A stretch of 6,008 nt of DNA from Chlorobiota bacterium. Its GTDB lineage: Bacteria; Bacteroidota; Ignavibacteria; Ignavibacteriales; Ignavibacteriaceae. Position 1 is the stretch's first letter; every line of letters starts with the position of its first letter. The notes beneath the pieces are model-generated. The model had not been told where the DNA came from. It was given only the letters and a program-made list of their open reading frames with translations, and did no database searches. The stretch covers positions 1 through 6,008 of the forward strand of contig RHKR01000163.1 in the NCBI GenBank assembly GCA_008363265.1. Direction: 5' to 3'. A program made the position numbers and the translations under genes. Below, in pieces: positions 1 to 5,347 of the stretch.

Positions 1-384
1 GGTGATGCCGTACCTCTGCGCTGTTTCCCAGAACGCTTCCCCTTTATACCAGCGGGGGTTACGCACCTGTGCCGGATCATTTATTTTGTAGATATCCTTT
101 GTGTGGGGATCATACATCGTATTGTTTATTATGCCGTGGTTCTCGGGGTACATCCCTGTGATGATCGAGAAATGATTGGGGAATGTCTTTGATGGATAAA
201 CAGGTCGAAGCGAAGTGGCTTTTACGCCGTTCTCAGCCACCTTCCAAAGGTTCGGAGTAATGCCGCGGTCCATGTAGTCATAACGGAACCCATCGAAAGA
301 TATGAGTATCGTGTACGGCTGCTGGGCGAATGAGTAAACGTGAAGTAAGGAGAATAAAAGGAGGATGAAAAACGATGATCGCAT
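1..384 (-). CDS. Secreted nucleotide pyrophosphatase/phosphodiesterase (ENPP family), 5' part
   Basis: Reading the minus strand from ATG at 384 gives 128 residues open to the window edge, so the C-terminal part is missing. Residues 1-20 form a signal peptide (short basic start, hydrophobic LLLFSLL core, probable cut after SFA-20), so the enzyme is exported. After it come family landmarks: SFDGFRYDY at 29-37, with Asp31 a likely metal ligand; PSKTFPNH at 64-71, with Thr67 as the expected catalytic nucleophile; and YPENHGIINNTMYDP at 79-93, with Asn88 in the place of the phosphate-contacting Asn. ENPP enzymes cleave phosphodiester or pyrophosphate bonds of nucleotides or lipids using two zinc ions; the remaining metal ligands lie outside the window, and the substrate cannot be told from this part. 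An in-frame TAA shortly upstream supports the start; no Shine-Dalgarno is seen. It lies 121 bp downstream of the small gene at 506-925 on the same strand. Confidence 0.93.
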   Translation of the reverse strand, partial: MRSSFFILLLFSLLHVYSFAQQPYTILISFDGFRYDYMDRGITPNLWKVAENGVKATSLRPVYPSKTFPNHFSIITGMYPENHGIINNTMYDPHTKDIYKINDPAQVRNPRWYKGEAFWETAQRYGIT

Positions 385-464
385 ATTGGCAAATCCCAAA
401 AATTTACATATAAATATACGAATACCGGAGGAAAACTGCTGCGCACGACCATACATATTACTCA

Positions 465-496
465 CTTCCGTACACCCTTGTGTGGAGTCACGGAAG
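465..496. other. Imperfect hairpin in the gap between two minus-strand genes
   Basis: CTTCCGT (465-471) and ACGGAAG (490-496) are exact inverted repeats. Inside them ACAC (472-475) pairs with GTGT (480-483) around a CCTT loop, leaving a six-base bulge on one side. It lies just past the stop of the small gene at 506. No T-run follows on the minus strand, so it is not a standard terminator; it may stabilise the 3' end of the transcript or be chance. Confidence 0.3.
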
Positions 497-505
497 CTGG
501 GAATC

Positions 506-925
506 TTAGAAATACTCCACAAAACGTCCAAAACGGAAGGTGTAGATGCTCTTGTTATCAACCACTTCAACCTCTCTTTTACCGGCGTGGGCATATACAC
601 GGTGACCCCGTTCCTTAAGTGTTCTGACGGCATAAAAAGTGTATCTGAATTCTCCCATTATCAGAAATTCAGCATCTGACTCTGCCACTCCAAGAGATGT
701 GAGTCTCCCTTGCACTTCTGAGAGGAATAAATCGAAGCATGCCGTAACATCAGCTTCATTCCACTCGGGCTCAACCTGAGGGAAAGGAATATCGATAACG
801 CTGCTCCACTTCTCAAAGGCGGCAGCGGCCTGGTCACCGGTCCACTTCGCTGAGGGATGGTTAGTGTAATTTATTAAGATCTTTTTCAACTTTAAGTTTT
901 CCTGATGTTTATTTGTCATGTACAT
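506..925 (-). CDS. Small alpha/beta protein of unknown function (possible CARF/ring-nuclease-like fold)
   Basis: The reading frame is 139 residues with stop TAA at 508-506. I do not recognise a named family with certainty. The pattern suggests a compact alpha/beta fold: a first strand KKILINY (14-20) followed by NHPSAKW (22-28); DIPFPQVEP (45-53) after a short helix; a helix at about 57-78; a hydrophobic strand FLIMGE (87-92); a helix FRYTFYAVRTLKERG (93-107); and a last strand HRVYAHAGKREVEVV. Strand-NHPS-W plus GEF-x-T-x-(helix)-strand-x-KR reminds me of small CRISPR-accessory proteins of the Csx15/16/20 kind, but that is a memory-based inference and no cas gene is in view. No signal peptide or membrane helix is seen, so it is probably cytosolic. 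The start is uncertain: ATG at 925 or 919 lacks a ribosome site, whereas TTG at 889 would begin MKKILINY with AGGA ten bases upstream and give 127 residues. It is divergent from the amidotransferase gene. Confidence 0.8.
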   Translation of the reverse strand: MYMTNKHQENLKLKKILINYTNHPSAKWTGDQAAAAFEKWSSVIDIPFPQVEPEWNEADVTACFDLFLSEVQGRLTSLGVAESDAEFLIMGEFRYTFYAVRTLKERGHRVYAHAGKREVEVVDNKSIYTFRFGRFVEYF

Positions 926-984
926 ATATAGAGCGGGTGAAAGGGGTTTTTTCCGGACCTCCCCTTTGCGATAAGTTCCGTAAA

Positions 985-1006
985 TTTAAACTTTAGAAAA
1001 TTTAAA
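985..1006. promoter_or_regulatory. AT-rich dyad in the divergent intergenic region, candidate operator
   Basis: TTTAAACTTT (985-994) and AAAATTTAAA (997-1006) are inverted repeats with one mismatch and a two-base centre. The nine-mer AAATTTAAA also occurs twice as a direct repeat (982-990 and 998-1006). The dyad ends only 18 bases before the TTG start at 1024, between the divergent genes, where a repressor site or promoter element would be expected. Low-complexity AT sequence makes chance plausible. No convincing -33/-7 pair was found here: TTTG at 965-968 and TAAATTTA at 981-988 are too close together. Confidence 0.3.
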
Positions 1007-1010
1007 ATAA

Positions 1011-1015
1011 CGGAG
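1011..1015 (+). promoter_or_regulatory. Ribosome binding site that fixes a TTG start
   Basis: CGGAG sits eight bases before the TTG at 1024. An in-frame TAA at 1018-1020 rules out any earlier start, and the next in-frame ATG (1087) would remove the conserved first strand, so this site supports the unusual TTG start of the amidotransferase. Confidence 0.65.
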
Positions 1016-1023
1016 TTTAAGCA

Positions 1024-1866
1024 TTGTCTTCCAAAAAGATTAAAATCGCTGTAATTGACCTTTACAACGGTGAGCCCAATCAGGGGATGAGGTGTATTCA
1101 GGACCACCTTTACGAAGTTGACACCCTCTTCGAAGATGTGCCGCAGGAGTATACCATTTTTGATTCGCGCCTGAAGGGGGATGTTCCCGGACTCGATCAC
1201 GACATCTACATCTCCTCCGGGGGACCCGGTTCCCCGTTCGAGGATTCCGGCCGCAAATGGGAGACTGATTATTTTAGACTTCTTGAGAGTATCTACAACC
1301 ACAATCAGCGGTCTGAAGAGAAGAAACACGTCTTCTTCATCTGCCACTCGTTTCAGATGATGGCGCGATTCTTCGAACTTGGTGATGTGGTGCAGCGTGA
1401 AAAAAAATCTTTCGGTATAATCCCCTTTGCCAGAACCGAAGACGGAAAACAGGACCCTATATTCTCTCACCTGACGGACCCTTTCTACGGTGCCGATTTC
1501 CGGGGCTGGCAGGTTATTCACCCGAATAAATCGAAACTTGAGGAACTCGGAGCCAAGGTGCTCGCGATGGAGACAGAACCGGCAGCCATTTATGTGGAAC
1601 CCGCAATGATGGCGATCAGGATATCCGATGAGATAATAGGTACCCAGTTTCACCCGGAAGCCGATCCACCAAGTATGTACTACCACTTCAGACAACCTGA
1701 GAGAAAAGTACAGGTGGTCGAGCAGTATGGTGAGAAGGCCTACTACGACATGATCCATCAGCTCGAAAACCCGGTAAACATCAACCATACCAAGAAGACG
1801 GTGTTACCCGGATTTCTCCACCATGCCATAGAAAGCCTGAGAAAAGACGCTCATCCCGTGATTTAA
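1024..1866 (+). CDS. Class I glutamine amidotransferase, GMP-synthase-like, stand-alone
   Basis: The 280-residue product starts at TTG and ends at TAA. It has a complete class I amidotransferase (triad) site: Cys107 in FFICHSFQMM (nucleophile), with His210 and Glu212 in GTQFHPEAD. ISSGGPGSP (63-71) supplies the glycine-rich turn that comes before the nucleophile elbow. Such domains hydrolyse glutamine and hand ammonia to a synthetase. Here there is no ATP-pyrophosphatase or other acceptor domain, and about 65 residues follow the triad (ending near VLPGFLHHAIESL), longer than a bare GuaA amidotransferase domain. From memory, Bacteroidota carry proteins of this length and sequence style usually labelled 'GMP synthase'; that label is probably by homology only, and the real acceptor is unknown. 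The nucleophile motif is ICHSFQ rather than the usual ICxGHQ, which fits a distinct subfamily. No signal peptide is present, so it is cytosolic. A terminator follows at 1888, so it is likely monocistronic. Confidence 0.9.
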   Translation: MSSKKIKIAVIDLYNGEPNQGMRCIQDHLYEVDTLFEDVPQEYTIFDSRLKGDVPGLDHDIYISSGGPGSPFEDSGRKWETDYFRLLESIYNHNQRSEEKKHVFFICHSFQMMARFFELGDVVQREKKSFGIIPFARTEDGKQDPIFSHLTDPFYGADFRGWQVIHPNKSKLEELGAKVLAMETEPAAIYVEPAMMAIRISDEIIGTQFHPEADPPSMYYHFRQPERKVQVVEQYGEKAYYDMIHQLENPVNINHTKKTVLPGFLHHAIESLRKDAHPVI

Positions 1867-1887
1867 GCGGTTCATCCTGAATTTCTT

Positions 1888-1935
1888 TACCCGTAAAACA
1901 GATTTTCTGTAAGTTTGTTTTACGGGTATTTTTTT
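1888..1935 (+). terminator. Rho-independent terminator after the amidotransferase gene
   Basis: TACCCGTAAAACA (1888-1900) pairs exactly with TGTTTTACGGGTA (1916-1928). The stem extends inward through A-T and G-U pairs to a loop of about five bases at 1906-1910. Seven T residues (1929-1935) follow directly. It starts 22 bases after the stop codon, as expected for a terminator, but it also ends only 16 bases before the next gene's ATG. Confidence 0.88.
1910..1917 (+). promoter_or_regulatory. Candidate Bacteroidota-type -7 promoter box for the tricorn-like gene
   Basis: TAAGTTTG matches the Bacteroidota primary sigma -7 consensus TAnnTTTG exactly. It would place the transcription start near 1923-1926 and give a leader of about 27 bases that excludes an intact terminator hairpin. 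The -33 element is poor: TTTA at 1886-1889, spaced about 20 bases, is the nearest to TTTG. The box lies inside the terminator's loop and descending arm, the only space left for a promoter close to the gene. Confidence 0.4.
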
Positions 1936-1941
1936 ATAAAA

Positions 1942-1945
1942 AGGA
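1942..1945 (+). promoter_or_regulatory. Ribosome binding site of the tricorn-like protease gene
   Basis: AGGA lies six bases before ATG 1952. With the clear signal peptide that starts at this ATG, it selects this start over the internal Met at residue 29. Confidence 0.6.
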
Positions 1946-1951
1946 AACGCC

Positions 1952-4900
1952 ATGCGCAAAACCTATCTCCCCATCATCATTATCGCCCTCTCGGGCATTA
2001 TCCTCTCGCAGGAAAAACACTCTCCCGACGCCCTGATGCTCAGGTTTCCCGACATCTCGCAGAATAAAATAGTCTTCCAGTACGCCGGCGACCTCTACAG
2101 CGTCCCCAAAACAGGAGGAACGGCAACCGGACTTACAACCATCCCAGGCAGCGAGAATTTCGCAAAATTCTCTCCCAAAGGAGACAAAATTGTCTTTTCA
2201 GGCAATTACGACGGAAACACCGATCTTTACGTGATCCCCGCTGAGGGGGGTGTACCTGTCAGACTGACGCACAGCCCCGCGCCTGATCTCGTAAACGACT
2301 GGTACCCCGACGGTTCAGCCATCCTCTACCGCTCGCAGCAAAACTCACCTTCGTACCGCTACAACAAACTCTGGAAACAACCGGTTGACGGTGGAATGCC
2401 TGAAGTGCTGCCTCTCGCTTATGGCGAGTTTGCATCAGTAAGCCCCGACGGTAACAGGATCGCCTTCCAGACCCTCGCGGTTGAAGGAAGAACATGGAAA
2501 CGCTACCGTGGTGGCATGGCCAGCGATATCTGGATATACGATCTTAAGAACAACACTTCCGAAAAAATAACTGAGTTCGACGGTTCCGACGGCATTCCGA
2601 TGTGGATCGGCGACCTGATATATTTCCTCTCCGACAGAGACAACAACAAGAAACTCAATATCTGGAGCTACAACACCAAAACCAAAGAGGTAAAACAGCA
2701 TACATTCTTCGATGAATATGATGTCAAGTGGCCCTCCGCCGGGATCGATGAGATAGTATTTGAGAACGGCGGCAAACTCCACATCTTAAATGTTATAACA
2801 GGAAAGACCTCTTCAGTTGAAGTTTATATCCCCTCTGATCTGCCGCAGGTTCGCCCGGCTTTGAAAAACCTTTCAAAAATGATCGCCAATTTTGATATTT
2901 CACGCGACGGCAAGCGCGCTGTGTTCGAGGCAAGAGGTGAGATACTGACCGTACCGGCTAAAGAAGGCGTTACAAGAAACCTTACGAACACTTCAGGCGT
3001 TGCCGAACGCGAAGGCACATGGTCGCCCGACGGGAAGCACATAGCATACTTCTCCGACAGAACCGGTGAGTATGAGCTCTACATAAAACCCGCAGATGGT
3101 AAAGGCGAGGAGAAAAAACTCACCAAAATGGATGCCGGATTCAAGCAAAATATCAACTGGTCACCCGACAGCAAGCAGATAGTGTTCAACGACAATTTCG
3201 GAAATATCTACATTTGCTCTGTCTCTGACGGGAAATTGACCAAGGTTGACAAAGACGACCACAACTACTTCTTCGGTTTCGCCTGGAGCCCCGACAGCAA
3301 ATGGCTCGCGTACGACAAGCGGGTCAGTTTCGCACACTCAGTGCTTAACCTGTACAGCCTCGAGACCGGTAAATCGACACAGATCACGAGTGAGTTCTAC
3401 AGCACCGCGAATCCGGCTTTTGACCCCAAAGGTGAATACCTCTACTTCTATGGTCTGAAGAACTTTGAACCGACATACTCCGATCAGGATCCCACCTGGG
3501 TCTACAACAACTCGGTGAACCTCTACGCGGTAACACTTCGCAACGATGTTAAAGACATCTTCACACCGAAGAACGACGAGGTTGAAGTGAAGGCAGAGGC
3601 CAAGGAGGAGAAAAAAGATGAAAAGAAAGATTCCTCCAAGACCGAGGCTAAAAAGGACGATAAAACCGTAAAGATCGACCTTGAAGGCATAGAAGCCAGA
3701 ACGATGCTGATCAAGAAGCTCGGCTCTGCCGGTGCTCTCGCTGCAGCTGAAGGGAAGGTCTTCTACCTCCAGTTCCAGGGTGACGGCGGCTGGAGAAAGG
3801 GCGGTACACTCTACTCGTTCGACCTCGATAAGAGGGAACACAAGGAAATTGTATCGGGTGTTACCCAGTTCAGACTTTCTTTCGACGGGAAGAAAATGAT
3901 CGTTGGTACTCCTGAAGGTTCATTCTCGATCATCGATCCCAACCCCGGCGCGAAACTCGCAGATGGCAAACTCGACCTTTCCAATATGACCGCAACGATC
4001 GATCCCCGCGAGGAGTGGGTACAGCTCTACAATGAAGCCTGGAGGATCGAACGCGACTTCTTCTATGACCCTGACATGCACGGTGTGAATTGGGAAAAGA
4101 TGAAGAAAAGGTATGAAGCTCTCCTCCCGTTCGTGGCTCACAGAAACGATCTCAATTATGTTATCGGTGAGCTTATCTCCGAACTTAATGTTTCCCACGC
4201 CTATGTTGGTGGTGGCGATATGGAGAACGCCCCCTACACACCTGTCGGAATGCTTGGCTGCGACTTCCAGCTTGATAAAGCTTCAGGTTTCTACAAATTC
4301 GCGAAGATCTATGAAACCGCTCCATGGGATGCATCCGAGGTGAGATCACCTCTGAGAGCGCCCGGACTCAATGTTAAAGAGGGCGATTACCTCATCGCGG
4401 TCAACGGTGTTGAGGTTGATCCAAAGTACGATCCGTGGAAATCGTTCCAGCGTTTGGCTGACAAAACAGTTATCCTCACGATCAACAGCAAGCCTTCGAA
4501 AGAAGGAGCCCGCGATATCCTCGTTAAACCCCTTGAGAATGAGCAGGAACTGAGATATTACGCCTGGATAGAGAACAACAGAAAGTATGTCGAAGAGAAA
4601 ACCGGCGGAAGGGTCGGTTACATCTATGTTCCGAGCACCGGAATTGACGGTCAGACCGATCTCTACCGCCAGTTCATGGGTCAGCTCAATAAAGATGCCC
4701 TGATCATCGATGAACGCTTCAACAGCGGTGGACAGATTCCCGACAGGTTCGTCGAACTCCTTAACAGAAAGCTCTACAACTACTGGGCACGCAACGGATT
4801 CGCCGATTGGGAAACCCCGTTCGTCGGACACTTCGGTCCAAAAGTAATGCTTATAAACGGTTGGTCAGGTTCAGGCGGTGACGCGTTCCCTGCATACTTC

Positions 4901-5212
4901 AGAGCAGCGGGACTCGGTAAACTTGTTGGTAAGAGAACATGGGGTGGTTTGGTTGGAATCAGCGGAACACCTGCACTTATCGATGGCGGCTCGGTAACAG
5001 CTCCATCGTTCGGCTACCGCGAAGTAACCGGTGAACTTGGCATCGAAGGCTACGGCGTTGATCCCGATTATGACATCGAGAATTTCCCGCATGAGCTTGC
5101 CAAGGGCAATGACCAGCAGCTCAACAAGGCGATCGACCTTATGCTCGAAACCCTCAAGAACAATCCACCGAAAAAACCGGGCAAGGTTAAGTACCCAGAC
5201 CGCTCGAAATAA
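1952..5212 (+). CDS. Exported tricorn-like protease (PD40 beta-propellers, PDZ, S41 peptidase)
   Basis: The 1086-residue product is close to archaeal tricorn in length (about 1070) and appears complete. Residues 1-19 (basic start, IIIIALSGIIL core, cut near S19-Q20) form a signal peptide, so unlike cytosolic archaeal tricorn it acts in the periplasm or outside. Two beta-propellers follow: PD40/TolB-like blades recur as FSPKGDKIVF (near 73), WSPDGKHIAY (near 357), WSPDSKQIVF and WSPDSKWLAY. The second propeller holds a Lys/Glu-rich, probably disordered insert at about 544-573. Then come the C1 helical region (about 684-756) with ELNVSHAYVGG, a PDZ domain (about 760-865) and the S41 core (about 888-1058) with DERFNSGG (920-927) and NGWSGSGGD. 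Ser748-His749, Ser974 (nucleophile) and probably Glu1043 match the tricorn tetrad Ser745, His746, Ser965, Glu1023. The family degrades oligopeptides, with propellers gating entry and exit. A terminator follows, so it is likely transcribed alone. Confidence 0.96.
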   Translation: MRKTYLPIIIIALSGIILSQEKHSPDALMLRFPDISQNKIVFQYAGDLYSVPKTGGTATGLTTIPGSENFAKFSPKGDKIVFSGNYDGNTDLYVIPAEGGVPVRLTHSPAPDLVNDWYPDGSAILYRSQQNSPSYRYNKLWKQPVDGGMPEVLPLAYGEFASVSPDGNRIAFQTLAVEGRTWKRYRGGMASDIWIYDLKNNTSEKITEFDGSDGIPMWIGDLIYFLSDRDNNKKLNIWSYNTKTKEVKQHTFFDEYDVKWPSAGIDEIVFENGGKLHILNVITGKTSSVEVYIPSDLPQVRPALKNLSKMIANFDISRDGKRAVFEARGEILTVPAKEGVTRNLTNTSGVAEREGTWSPDGKHIAYFSDRTGEYELYIKPADGKGEEKKLTKMDAGFKQNINWSPDSKQIVFNDNFGNIYICSVSDGKLTKVDKDDHNYFFGFAWSPDSKWLAYDKRVSFAHSVLNLYSLETGKSTQITSEFYSTANPAFDPKGEYLYFYGLKNFEPTYSDQDPTWVYNNSVNLYAVTLRNDVKDIFTPKNDEVEVKAEAKEEKKDEKKDSSKTEAKKDDKTVKIDLEGIEARTMLIKKLGSAGALAAAEGKVFYLQFQGDGGWRKGGTLYSFDLDKREHKEIVSGVTQFRLSFDGKKMIVGTPEGSFSIIDPNPGAKLADGKLDLSNMTATIDPREEWVQLYNEAWRIERDFFYDPDMHGVNWEKMKKRYEALLPFVAHRNDLNYVIGELISELNVSHAYVGGGDMENAPYTPVGMLGCDFQLDKASGFYKFAKIYETAPWDASEVRSPLRAPGLNVKEGDYLIAVNGVEVDPKYDPWKSFQRLADKTVILTINSKPSKEGARDILVKPLENEQELRYYAWIENNRKYVEEKTGGRVGYIYVPSTGIDGQTDLYRQFMGQLNKDALIIDERFNSGGQIPDRFVELLNRKLYNYWARNGFADWETPFVGHFGPKVMLINGWSGSGGDAFPAYFRAAGLGKLVGKRTWGGLVGISGTPALIDGGSVTAPSFGYREVTGELGIEGYGVDPDYDIENFPHELAKGNDQQLNKAIDLMLETLKNNPPKKPGKVKYPDRSK

Positions 5213-5228
5213 AGAAATCGTTTAAAAC

Positions 5229-5260
5229 AAAAAAGCTGCCTCAAAAGGGCAGCTTTTTTT
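5229..5260. terminator. Bidirectional rho-independent terminator between convergent genes
   Basis: An A6 run (5229-5234), the stem GCTGCC (5235-5240) pairing with GGCAGC (5248-5253), a loop of about seven bases and a T7 run (5254-5260) make a terminator on both strands. It ends plus-strand transcripts of the protease and can end minus-strand transcripts of the small membrane protein gene coming from 5348. Confidence 0.92.
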
Positions 5261-5301
5261 ATTTAAATGTTATGCAGATTTCACGGATTTTCAAGCATTT
5301 T

Positions 5302-5329
5302 TTCATCCTTCATCCCTCATCCTTCATCC
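5302..5329. repeat. Four tandem TTCATCC heptamers
   Basis: TTCATCC occurs at 5302, 5309 and 5323, with the variant CTCATCC at 5316, all in phase with no gaps. On the other strand it reads GGATGAA repeats. It is noncoding and lies between the terminator and the end of the minus-strand gene. Confidence 0.9.
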
Positions 5330-5340
5330 GCCGCGGCGGA
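5327..5340. repeat. Perfect 14-bp GC-rich palindrome
   Basis: TCCGCCGCGGCGGA is its own reverse complement and overlaps the last heptamer repeat by three bases. The palindrome ACTAGT (5340-5345) follows at once. The local GC content is far above that of the AT-rich surroundings, which marks it as a unit with the heptamers. No T-run follows, so it is not a terminator. Confidence 0.85.
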
Positions 5341-5347
5341 CTAGTAC

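Noticed and set aside
385..420. Promoter for the ENPP gene
   Set aside because: TATATTTA on the minus strand is one base from TAnnTTTG, but a -33 partner at the right distance is missing.
222..452. Open frame of 76 codons on the minus strand in another frame
   Set aside because: It is a shadow of the ENPP gene, which has the signal peptide and active-site motifs in a different frame.
365..679. Open frame of 104 codons on the plus strand
   Set aside because: It overlaps the signal peptide of the ENPP gene and the C-terminus of the small minus-strand gene; the translation is irregular and without motifs.
916..1788. Long open frame of 290 codons on the minus strand
   Set aside because: It is antisense to the amidotransferase, whose intact catalytic triad proves the plus strand. 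The minus-strand product shows no recognisable motif and runs into the small gene's region.
3338..3841. Open frame of 167 codons antisense to the protease, with other antisense and alternate-frame frames between 2259 and 5225
   Set aside because: They all lie inside the intact tricorn-like gene. Their compositions reflect the codon pattern of the opposite strand, for example Phe/Ser/Leu runs opposite the Lys/Glu-rich linker.
5302..5329. Possible CRISPR-like array from the four heptamers
   Set aside because: The units are seven bases long and contiguous with no spacers, so this is a simple tandem repeat.
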